Shown here in pieces: positions 25,172 through 32,056 of a DNA stretch of 64,000 nt. Each line of letters starts with the position of its first letter. Positions within the stretch are counted from its first letter, which is position 1. Both the position numbers and the translations under genes were made by a program. The notes under the pieces were generated by a model, which saw only the letters and a program-made list of their open reading frames with translations, was not told the DNA's origin and searched no databases. The stretch comes from RUG11247 sp045649485 (GTDB lineage Bacteria; Bacillota; Clostridia; Christensenellales; Aristaeellaceae): contig JAZRPZ010000073.1 of the NCBI GenBank assembly GCA_045649485.1, positions 164,070-228,069 of the forward strand, read 5' to 3'.

Positions 25172-25276
25172 GCGAAACCCTGTTCAGAGAAGGAGCGACA
25201 TCATAAAACATTACTCAGTGCCATGATGGTCATGTTCGCAAAATAAACGGGGACTTTAGCGGGTACCAAATATAAA

Positions 25277-25412
25277 CAAAAACCCTTGAGATATCAATTA
25301 TCTCAAGGGTTTTTGCATGGTTGAGGTGTGTGGGGCGAACCTAAGTCCGAAAACCAGACCTCAGGACTTTCTGCCCGTGTATTCTGTGGGACATGGGTAA
25401 CTGTTCCATCTG
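25277..25412 (-). repeat. Decayed ssrA 3'-end copy A with terminator
   Basis: Bases 25277-25314 form the same terminator hairpin as ssrA (arm core ACCCTTGAGAT). Bases 25318-25412 match the last 95 or so bases of ssrA, including AGTCCGAAAACCAGACC and AGGACTTTCT, with mismatches in the acceptor stem and T arm (GGTTCG kept). Just left of it, TTCGCAAAATAAA repeats the sequence left of intact ssrA, the tail of a phage-type reading frame. The rest of the gap 25172-25610 holds no gene that I can see. Confidence 0.8.
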
Positions 25413-25610
25413 GCCCTCGGATGTCAATTTATACACCGGAAACGTTCTCTTGCAATAACTTTTTGCCTTTCCTGTGAGAAATAATTTTTGCAACGAGTCT
25501 TCTGTGTTTCGTTTTGTTATTGTATAATATAAATATAGAATTCCATTTTTGCAAGCTTATTTTCCAATTCACATTTTGATGCGGAGATAACTTTCGGACA
25601 GGAGAAAAAT

Positions 25611-26309
25611 ATGAGCATCTGCTACATTGCGCACCGCGGATACAGCGGAAAGTACCTTGAAAACACCGAAGAAGCGTTCATAAAAGCTGTTGAACACGGC
25701 TGCGGCGGCATTGAGACCGATGTGCGCTTCACAAAGGACGGGGTACTGGTGGTGTGCCACAATTCGGAAGCGATTTTTGAAGACGGCAGCGAGATGACAA
25801 TATCGGAACACACCTATGCCGAACTGACCGAGAAGCCTCTTCTCAATCGATTCACCGACACAAAGCTGTACCTCTGCACATTCAGACGATATCTTGAGAT
25901 TTGCCGTGACGGCAACATGGTATGCTTCATTGAGTTCAAGGGTGCTTTCACAGATAAAATGATAGATGCGGCATTTACAATGGCAGAAGAAGTTTATGAT
26001 CTTTCCATGTGCGAATTGCAGTCGTTTGATTTTGACAATCTCATCCGCGCGCACAAAGCGTTCCCGGAACTGAAGATCATGCTCACCTGCGTAAAGCACG
26101 ATGAAGATGTGGACAGATGCATAGAATACGGATTTGATATTGATATGGATATTGTCGGAATCGAGGAGCGCACGGTGAAATTGTTCCACGAACATGGTCT
26201 GAAAGTCGGCCTGTGGACTGCGAATACTCCCGAGGCATTGGCGTACTGCCGTTCGCTTGATGTTGATTTTATTGAGTCCGACATTTTCGCAGGATGGGAG
26301 TTAGTCTAA
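25611..26309 (+). CDS. Glycerophosphodiester phosphodiesterase family protein
   Basis: A 232-residue GDPD-fold TIM barrel. Motifs: IAHRGYSGKYLENTEEAF (catalytic His, Arg and the Glu of ENT), GIETDVRFTKDGVLVVCHN (metal Glu/Asp and second His), CFIEFKG (metal Glu) and GLWTANTPEAL. It hydrolyses glycerophosphodiesters to glycerol-3-phosphate and an alcohol. No signal peptide, so cytoplasmic. GGAGAAAAAT precedes the ATG. A TATAAT at 25523 is a possible -10 but I see no good -35. It lies between two decayed ssrA 3' ends, so it may be cargo of a lost element. Confidence 0.9.
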   Translation: MSICYIAHRGYSGKYLENTEEAFIKAVEHGCGGIETDVRFTKDGVLVVCHNSEAIFEDGSEMTISEHTYAELTEKPLLNRFTDTKLYLCTFRRYLEICRDGNMVCFIEFKGAFTDKMIDAAFTMAEEVYDLSMCELQSFDFDNLIRAHKAFPELKIMLTCVKHDEDVDRCIEYGFDIDMDIVGIEERTVKLFHEHGLKVGLWTANTPEALAYCRSLDVDFIESDIFAGWELV

Positions 26310-26435
26310 GAAAGATTACGATATAACCGTTTGAAGGCACACAGATCCATACAAATATGTTCTTTCCTATGCAATCGCAGTGACGCGGAACACGGGTGAC
26401 GTTTCTTAATGTCACACAAAAATCCAAGCAAAAAT

Positions 26436-26570
26436 AAAACAAGCCATGAGATTATAATTCTCAAGGCTTGTTTTTCATGGTGTAGGTACGAGAATTCGAG
26501 CCACAGTCCGAAAACCGAACCTCCGGACTTTCTGCATGCATATGCTGTGGGACAGTGAGAAACATCTCCC
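26436..26570 (-). repeat. Decayed ssrA 3'-end copy B with terminator
   Basis: Bases 26436-26475 form a terminator hairpin related to that of ssrA but with changed pairs (AACAAGCCATGAGA and TTCTCAAGGCTTGTT). Bases 26478-26570 resemble the ssrA 3' end, sharing CAGTCCGAAAACC, GGACTTTCTGCAT and CTGTGGGACA (the last with copy A rather than with ssrA). It is more diverged than copy A. The rest of 26310-26608 shows nothing recognisable. Confidence 0.72.
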
Positions 26571-26608
26571 CCATATCCCATATACGGCTGTTGATCACTG
26601 CATTCATC

Positions 26609-27232
26609 CTAATCGATTTTATTCAGGTAATGCTGAATACTGGTCAGGATCATATCCAATGCCACATAGTTATGCCCGCCCTCAGGAACAACAATGTTGG
26701 CATATTTCTTGCTGGGCTCAACATATTTTTCGTGCATGGGCTTGACTGTCGTCTGGTATTGGGTCAATACGCTTTCAAGGGTCCTGCCCCGCTCCTCAAC
26801 GTCACGGATTATGCGGCGGCACAAGCGTACATCCGCATCAGTATCCACAAAAATGCGTACGTCCATAAGGTTCCGCAGCTGTTCATCTTCAAAGATCAGA
26901 ATGCCTTCCACGATGATGACTTTCTTAGGTTCAACAGCTACCGTCTTGTCCGAGCGGTTGTGCTGCGAAAAATCATACACCGGACACCGGATCGTTTCAC
27001 CCCGCTTCAGCTGAATCAGATGCTGCGCCATCAGATCGGTTTCCAAAGCCGCGGGTTCATCGTAATTGATCTTCACCCGTTCCGACATAGGCAGATCATC
27101 CCGGCGTCTGTAATAATTATCATGATGCAGAACTGCAACATTATCTGCAAATCGAGCATTCAGGTTATCGAGCAGCGTGGATTTGCCGCTTCCAGTGCCT
27201 CCTGCGATGCCAATAACAAGCGTAGAATTCAT
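26609..27232 (-). CDS. udk: Uridine kinase
   Basis: A 207-residue P-loop kinase that phosphorylates uridine and cytidine for pyrimidine salvage. Motifs: VIGIAGGTGSGKSTLLDN (Walker A), HHDNYYRRRDDLP (nucleoside-binding DxYY), YDEPAALETDL, CPVYDFSQHNR and VIIVEGILIFEDEQL (Walker B region), with RRIIRDVEERGR as the lid. Length is typical. GGGTGAG lies just before the ATG. It has its own promoter at 27341-27368 and a short upstream reading frame. It lies within the ssrA island but the gene itself looks ordinary. Confidence 0.95.
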   Translation of the reverse strand: MNSTLVIGIAGGTGSGKSTLLDNLNARFADNVAVLHHDNYYRRRDDLPMSERVKINYDEPAALETDLMAQHLIQLKRGETIRCPVYDFSQHNRSDKTVAVEPKKVIIVEGILIFEDEQLRNLMDVRIFVDTDADVRLCRRIIRDVEERGRTLESVLTQYQTTVKPMHEKYVEPSKKYANIVVPEGGHNYVALDMILTSIQHYLNKID

Positions 27233-27301
27233 TTACTCACCCATTCCGAAACATATAAAATAATACACCGCTGCAAGTCGTGTCAGGTTACTTGCAGCCA
27301 T
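27233..27301 (-). other. Short upstream reading frame and hairpin in the udk leader
   Basis: An ATG at 27301 opens a 22-codon frame (MAASNLTRLAAVYYFICFGM plus GE) whose TAA abuts the udk ATG. The same DNA forms a 9-base-pair hairpin, arms GCTGCAAGT (27270-27278) and ACTTGCAGC (27290-27298). The frame is open further upstream to about 27365, past the promoter. No ribosome site is clear, so it could be chance, a leader peptide or a gene remnant. Confidence 0.3.
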
Positions 27302-27340
27302 TGCAAATACCGGCTTATATACCTTATCTGGTTGAATATC

Positions 27341-27368
27341 ATTATACACATCACCGGTTATTTGTCAA
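27341..27368 (-). promoter_or_regulatory. Promoter of udk
   Basis: Minus strand TTGACA at 27368-27363, 16 bases, TATAAT at 27346-27341. The leader to udk is about 100 bases. Confidence 0.75.
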
Positions 27369-27528
27369 ATCATCAGAAAAACACTCAGAAGTATAAACAG
27401 ATGTAACGGTCATAAAAAAAGAAAGTTTCAACGCCCTTCAAAGCGGTGCATCAGTCAGAAAGACTGGCGTATCCGCAGGCGTAAAACCTTCACTACAGAG
27501 TATACTTAAAAGACTCAATTATGTCAAC

Positions 27529-27630
27529 CCCTCCACACAGTTCTCCCCCCGCGTAACCGAGCACGACACCCAGTACTCCATACGCGGCTCCGATTACGTC
27601 TCTGACCGCGAGATAAAGGTATGGCGATGA
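27529..27630 (+). pseudogene. Fragment of a phage-type polyprotein
   Basis: An open stretch reads STQFSPRVTEHDTQYSIR then GSDYVSDREIKVWR and stops at 27628. Both TQFSPR and TQYSIR are the linker seen again in the larger remnant downstream, and DYVSDREI matches the SEVSDREI there. No start codon belongs to it. The rest of 27302-27730 holds the udk promoter and a nested inverted repeat (27431-27470). Confidence 0.55.
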
Positions 27631-27730
27631 CGTAAATCGTAAAATACTTATGCGTCCTGATGCGTTGTATTTGGCTGTAAGACATGAAGGCGAACAAGAA
27701 GACCACTATCACTCACTTACATCTTAAGAA

Positions 27731-29306
27731 ATGAAGAACATAGTGCGCCCACTTGACGACCCTGACGTCATACTCAAAAACCCAAACGGGCGAATGCTCA
27801 TACTTATGCATGTGAATACAAAGCGTGGACAGGCTATGGTTTCTGTCGAATTGGGAACGATGAAAGACGTTAACGGAAAATACGAAGCAGTGAATCTCGT
27901 CGTGACGGCATTTGACTACTGGTCGTTGCGCCAAATGCAACAGCACGTGTGGTGCGATGGCGAAGCCCTTCAACATGAAGAATGCTACCAACCGCGATGC
28001 AGAATCTGTTGCATATTGGCAGCGCGAGATGGAGTATGACGAAGCTGGCGAAGCAACTATTGAACACGATGATGTGCAGTATTCCACCCGTGTTACGGAC
28101 GAGGATACACTTGAGTTCCTTAACGGGCAGAAGACTGTTAAAACCTATAAGACCATGCAGCTGGTGGACGGCAAGCTCTATCCTCCGATGGCTGCTGTTG
28201 TTGCAGGCAAATACGAGAATGCCAGCGAACTCGGCGCATGAGAACAGGCCAACGAGAGACCGGATCTCATCAAGTTCGACAAGAAGGGTAAGCCTCAGTT
28301 CGTTCTGAATAAGGGACAGGGCAAGGGACAGGTTCCTGCTGCGTACAACCCGCACATGCACTCATCGAACCTTGTGCTGAACGACCAGTTTTCTTCTGCA
28401 TACGCCCGTCCGAACCTTGTGACCGTGGAATGCGAAGTACCCGAAAGCGAACTGACCAGCGGCTATCATGCGCAGTACGCGAAGGATTCCGTCGACTGGC
28501 ACTCTTGGCATACGGGTACTGTGGCAGGAGCACTACGCAAAGCTACCGGCATGGAGCGACAGGTGCTGCTTTCTCGTTGGGTCAAGCCCGTACGCCTCGT
28601 ACCTGTTGCCGAAGTCGCGCAGATGTATAAAGACCTGCTTGAAGGCACAGGCGTATCTGTACCCGATAATGTAGTACCTCCTTCTCTGCTGCGAGAACTG
28701 AAGAATGTGGGTGTACCCATCACCAAGTCAGGAAAAGTCTCTGAAGATGCAGTTCAGTACAGTCCGCGCGATGATAAGTCCGTTTACAGCTACACAAGAG
28801 AAGAGTATAATAATTTTGCATGGGCTACTGACAATGGAATACTCAGCCCGAGCGAAGTTGATGCTTTCGATAGCATCAACGGAGAACGAAAGCACGGAGG
28901 CCAGACTGGAGCAAAACGAAGTGCAGACGGATACTATTTGCTTGAAATAGGCAAAAAAGGTGGCGTTCATAATGTCGTTGCGGTCACAAGCAAACGCTTT
29001 GGTATGCCAAATGTTCAGAGGGTTTATCGAATAAATTATAAGTACGAGATTCTTATAGAGGATATACGAGAGGAGATTTTGACCATGAAGAATCCTACGG
29101 TAAAGATGCGCCGGACTTTATCCGAGATCTATATTCAGAAGAGATTGTCAGCGCATACAGCAAAGAGGATTACATCGACCTTTACGACCATAGAACCGGC
29201 AAATCACGAAGGAAGGGAAGCTCTGGCGGCAGAATGGGTCAGACGGCTGGAAACCTGCAAAACGGAGAAGGAAGTACAGGTGATGCTGGACAGAATGAGT
29301 CTGTAA
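27731..29306 (+). pseudogene. Decayed large phage or conjugative-element polyprotein
   Basis: Reading starts in one frame at 27731 (MKNIVRPLDDPDVILKNPNG), shifts to another frame near 27960 (KPFNMKNATNRDAESVAYW), hits a TGA at 28239 where related proteins probably have Trp (ELGA-stop-EQANERP), then runs to 29306, its last part again out of frame from about 29040. Recurrent linkers DDVQYSTR and DAVQYSPR separate blocks. The block with KTYKTMQLVDGKLYPPM, LNDQFSSAYARPNLV and LLSRWVKPVRLVPVAEV recalls unnamed domains in giant proteins of gut phages and ICEs; its role is unknown. Confidence 0.65.
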
Positions 29307-29746
29307 GCGACACATCCACCCAGTACTCCCCCCGCACCACCGAAATCGAATCCATGGACATCCAGCAGCTGGACGATGCCTACATGGAGACTGTGGAGAG
29401 CGGCAACGTCATCCCGCTTTCTAAGCGTTTTGATGCAGCCGAGGCCGACATCAGGTATCAGGTGCGCGATACAAGCGAGGTATCCGACCGCGAGATACTG
29501 GCGAACGCACCGGAAAGTGCAGCGCAAAACGATGAGGAGCGTACTCGTCTCGCGGCTTACAAGGAGAAACTTGCTGACCTTGAAGAAAAGCAGAAGGAAC
29601 TTGATAAACAGCGCGGAATAATGCGCGAATTGCTCTTCAAAAAGGGACGCACCAAAGAAGAGACCGAAACCCTCAATAAGGCGAAGAACCGCGCCAAGAT
29701 ACTGAGCGAACAGGTTGCCCGTGCAGATAGTGCGCATGCACCTTGA
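29042..29746 (+). pseudogene. C-terminal part of the decayed polyprotein
   Basis: After the frameshift near 29040 the sense continues in a new frame: DSYRGYTRGDFDHEESYG and APDFIRDLYSEEIVSAYS, then STQYSPRTTEIES (linker), YQVRDTSEVSDREILANA and a charged coiled-coil (EKLADLEEKQKELDKQRG, then KKGRTKEETETLNKAKNRAK). Coiled-coil segments with DREILANA are common in large phage proteins as I remember them. The frame ends at 29744 by truncation. The ATG at 29234 is open but is probably not a true start. Confidence 0.6.
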
Positions 29747-29891
29747 AGAGATGCGGCGAGTGCACAAGACTCATGAGCACGAACCCGATCAGATGGCGAT
29801 GGGCAAATGCGAAGCTTATGAGGAATGGCCGGAGCAGCTGCTCCCTCAGATGGCAGAAGTCCGCACCATGATAGACAGATTCGCAAAATAA
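29736..29891 (+). CDS. Small phage-type protein or fragment
   Basis: A 51-residue frame (MHLEEMRRVHKTHEHEPDQM to RTMIDRFAK) overlaps the end of the polyprotein remnant by 11 bases. It is highly charged and has no signal or membrane segment. Its last codons and the bases after them (TTCGCAAAATAAA) recur left of ssrA copy A at 25172-25260, so it belongs to the element that used this site. It may be the last intact piece of that element or just a fragment. Confidence 0.45.
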   Translation: MHLEEMRRVHKTHEHEPDQMAMGKCEAYEEWPEQLLPQMAEVRTMIDRFAK

Positions 29892-29922
29892 AACGTGTAC
29901 AAAAACGTGGAATAAACAAATT

Positions 29923-29958
29923 AAAAACCCTTGAGATGTCAATAATCTCAAGGGTTTT
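29923..29958 (-). terminator. Rho-independent terminator of ssrA
   Basis: Arms AAAACCCTTGAGAT and ATCTCAAGGGTTTT with a 7-base loop, T-rich after it on the minus strand. It lies 4 bases past the tmRNA CCA end. Near-identical or related hairpins sit at copies A and B. Confidence 0.85.
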
Positions 29959-29961
29959 CAT

Positions 29962-30312
29962 TGGTGGAGGTGTGGGGAGTCGAACCCCAGTCCGAAAACC
30001 AGACCACAGGACTTTCTACGTGTGTATTCTGCGTATTGACATTCCCTCTGCTGTACCTCCACAGACGGAGTTACAGGGTCAGTAGCTTCATAAAATCCCG
30101 CCTGCCGCAAAGCTTAGGCAAGCTGGTTCCCTGCTTTTGCAGCGCCGGTTACCTACGCCGCAGGAGGCTTAGGGCCGACGTTCGCGGGCTTAAGCCGCGA
30201 AAGCTACGTTTTCGTAGTTGTCAGTTAATTTTTAAGTCCCGTTTTATAGTGGTTCAGGGCCACTACACGCTTATCCTGCCTTCCGAATCTCCGTCGAAAC
30301 CAGTACACCCCC
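29962..30312 (-). ncRNA. ssrA: Transfer-messenger RNA (tmRNA)
   Basis: About 351 bases. The 5' end GGGGGTGT (from 30312) pairs with ACACCTCC before the encoded CCA at 29964-29962. CTGGTTTCGACGG near the 5' end and GGGGTTCGACTCCCC at the 3' end give the tRNA-like half. The tag frame ends DNYENVAFAA then TAA (30225-30190). The resume codon is uncertain: GAC would give exactly this 10-residue tag, while reading further back adds KLT. It rescues stalled ribosomes with SmpB, whose gene lies 31 bases upstream. No clear own promoter, so it may be cut from an smpB-ssrA transcript. Confidence 0.95.
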
Positions 30313-30343
30313 AAATATATTTCCACCCCTTACGGGGACGAAA

Positions 30344-30805
30344 TCAACCTCTGCCGGCGAATGCGCGTTCAATATCGCGCTGAGAATCCTTCTTTGCGAT
30401 ATCATCACGCTTGTCATACAGCTTTTTACCCTTGCAGAGACCTATTTCAGCTTTTACCCTGCCATCCTTGAGATAAATGCTCAAAGGAATTATAGCAAGG
30501 CCCTGCTGCATTACGGACTGCTGCAGCTTACGTATTTCAGCCTTATGCATCAGCATGCGCTTGAGTCTGAGCGGGTCGGTATTCGAGAAGCTGCCCTTTT
30601 CATAGGGACTGATATGCATACCATGAACAAGAAGCTCACCGTTTTTCACCGTTCCGTAGCAATCTTTCAGATTGCACTGACCAAGGCGAATGGACTTGAC
30701 TTCGGTGCCCTTAAGCTCTATGCCGGCTTCCCATGTCTCAAGGACAAAGTAATCATGCCTTGCACGGCGATTCTGAGCTATCACCTTTACGCCTTTCTGG
30801 GGCAT
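30344..30805 (-). CDS. smpB: SsrA-binding protein SmpB
   Basis: A 153-residue RNA-binding protein that brings tmRNA to stalled ribosomes. Motifs: VIAQNRRARHDYFVLETWEAGIEL start region (as QNRRARHDYFV), GTEVKSIRLGQCNLKDCY, HGMHISPYEKG and the C-terminal KKLYDKRDDIAKKDSQRDIE that enters the mRNA channel. The ATG at 30805 has AGGAGG about 8 bases upstream; six more open codons are before the ribosome site. It sits directly before ssrA, and is transcribed divergently from tlyA. Confidence 0.97.
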   Translation of the reverse strand: MPQKGVKVIAQNRRARHDYFVLETWEAGIELKGTEVKSIRLGQCNLKDCYGTVKNGELLVHGMHISPYEKGSFSNTDPLRLKRMLMHKAEIRKLQQSVMQQGLAIIPLSIYLKDGRVKAEIGLCKGKKLYDKRDDIAKKDSQRDIERAFAGRG

Positions 30806-30836
30806 AACCACTCCTCCTTTCAATCTTCAGAAAAAT

Positions 30837-30865
30837 ATTATAACACGAAACATCTGTTCTGTAAA
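30837..30865 (-). promoter_or_regulatory. Promoter of smpB-ssrA
   Basis: Minus strand TTTACA at 30865-30860, 17 bases, TATAAT at 30842-30837. Confidence 0.75.
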
Positions 30866-30883
30866 GCATAAAATCTTCTTTAC

Positions 30884-30912
30884 TTGCAATGCGCGTGGTT
30901 CTGCATTATAAT
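30884..30912 (+). promoter_or_regulatory. Promoter of tlyA
   Basis: TTGCAA at 30884-30889, 17 bases, TATAAT at 30907-30912. It is divergent from the smpB promoter, with about 20 bases between their -35 boxes. Confidence 0.75.
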
Positions 30913-30959
30913 TGCCATGTATGTATTGAATTATCCGTTTCCGGAGGATTGGCTTTATT

Positions 30960-31769
30960 ATGGCAGAAACCATTCGCGCGGACGTGGCGCTCGTGCAGCG
31001 AGGCCTTTCACAGAGCCGCGAAAAAGCGCAGAATTATATATCCGGAGGGCTTGTGCTGCTTAACGGCAGGCCGCTCACAAAACCTTCCGTAAAAGTATCT
31101 GACAATGATGAGCTTATTGTATGCGGCAGTGATATCCCTTATGTCAGCCGAGGCGGGCTTAAGCTCGAGAAGGCGATCACTGTGTTTGACATTGATGTAA
31201 TCAAAAAGGTTGCAATCGATGTAGGCGCATCCACCGGCGGCTTTACCGATGTATTGCTTCAGAACGGCGCGTCCCTTGTTTATGCTATAGACGTTGGCTT
31301 CGGTCAGCTTGATCCCAAACTGCAGAATGACAAACGCGTTATAAGCATGGAGCATACAAATGCACGTACCCTTACTGCTGATATGTTTGAACATCGCCCC
31401 GAAATAGCAGTTATGGACGTTTCTTTTATATCGGTAAAACTGATACTGCCTGCTGTTTTTGGCGTTCTTGGCGAAAAAGGACGCATGATATCCCTCATTA
31501 AGCCTCAGTTTGAAGCAGGGCGCTCCAATATCGGCAAAGGCGGCATCGTCAGCAAGAAATCCGTACACGAAGAAGTACTGCGTTCCATCATTGATTTCGT
31601 TCCCACATTAGGCTGGCGCGTGAAATCGCTTGACTACTCCCCTATTTCCGGCGGCGACGGCAACATTGAATTCCTGGCGGACATGGTCCATGAATCAAAC
31701 TGTTCAACTCCGTTCGATCCCGGCCGGATACCGGAGCTGGTAAAACGTGCTCATAACTCAGCCAAATAA
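30960..31769 (+). CDS. tlyA: rRNA 2'-O-methyltransferase TlyA
   Basis: A 269-residue protein: an S4 RNA-binding domain (RADVALVQRGLSQSREKAQNY) and a FtsJ-like methyltransferase domain with YVSRGGLKLEKA, AIDVGASTGGFTDVLLQ (SAM site), YAIDVGFGQL, VMDVSFISVKLILP and LIKPQFEAG. TlyA adds 2'-O-methyl to C1920 of 23S rRNA and, in the longer type, to C1409 of 16S rRNA, which gives capreomycin sensitivity. The length is that of the longer type, but this alone does not settle it. GGAGG precedes the ATG by 11 bases. Transcribed alone. Confidence 0.93.
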   Translation: MAETIRADVALVQRGLSQSREKAQNYISGGLVLLNGRPLTKPSVKVSDNDELIVCGSDIPYVSRGGLKLEKAITVFDIDVIKKVAIDVGASTGGFTDVLLQNGASLVYAIDVGFGQLDPKLQNDKRVISMEHTNARTLTADMFEHRPEIAVMDVSFISVKLILPAVFGVLGEKGRMISLIKPQFEAGRSNIGKGGIVSKKSVHEEVLRSIIDFVPTLGWRVKSLDYSPISGGDGNIEFLADMVHESNCSTPFDPGRIPELVKRAHNSAK

Positions 31770-31810
31770 GAAAACGGCACATCCTTCAATCAGGATGCGC
31801 CGTTTTCTTA
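31768..31810. terminator. Bidirectional terminator
   Basis: AAGAAAACGGC and GCCGTTTTCTT enclose a second stem ATCC/GGAT. It lies between convergent tlyA and the small membrane protein gene. Confidence 0.8.
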
Positions 31811-32056
31811 TTCATCGCCGAATACAACATCTCCGGCATTGTCATAAAAAGAATCTTCTCCCATATAGGCCGGCATGGTAGGCATGGGTTCGGGCGTATA
31901 CAGCTGATAATCTCCGCTGTCATCAGCAATCGTTTCATTGTTTATCATTCCGACTATGGTATCGGCAAAAAAACCTATCATACGATAACCGGCAACAATA
32001 AGCAGCACTATGAGCAAAAGCCCCAGTATTCCCTTTACAATGAGACCCTTCTTCAT
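31808..32056 (-). CDS. Small single-span membrane protein, unknown
   Basis: An 82-residue protein with one hydrophobic segment at residues 7-23 (VKGILGLLLIVLLIVAGY), then an acidic, Pro-rich tail (YTPEPMPTMPAYMGED) with no Cys or His motif. It could anchor or assist the flavoprotein encoded just before it: the two genes overlap as ATGA, and AAGGAG lies inside that gene 8 bases before the start. No family recognised. It is last in the redox operon 35743-31808. Confidence 0.7.
   Translation of the reverse strand: MKKGLIVKGILGLLLIVLLIVAGYRMIGFFADTIVGMINNETIADDSGDYQLYTPEPMPTMPAYMGEDSFYDNAGDVVFGDE

Larger units (their letters stand above)
25172..29961. mobile_element. Accretion island at the ssrA 3' end
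   Basis: Between the aldose epimerase gene and intact ssrA lie two decayed copies of the ssrA 3' end plus terminator, a GDPD gene, udk, and a frameshifted phage-type polyprotein. The copies are in the same orientation as ssrA, as expected when an integrase uses the tmRNA 3' end as its attachment site and displaces the old end downstream. No integrase gene remains. The boundaries are inferred from the copies, and the two intact genes could also be resident genes. Confidence 0.6.

Noticed and set aside
25318..25412. Possible tRNA or small-RNA gene
   Set aside because: The segment has a T-arm-like piece and terminator, but it matches the ssrA 3' end and lacks the rest of a tRNA or tmRNA fold, so I call it a decayed ssrA end.
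30320..30345. GGGGACGAAATC on the plus strand as a tmRNA 5' end
   Set aside because: It lies on the wrong strand relative to the tmRNA 3' end. The minus-strand GGGGGTGT at 30312 pairs properly with the acceptor arm.
30889..31092. 67-codon frame before tlyA
   Set aside because: It overlaps the tlyA promoter and start in another frame and has no ribosome site.
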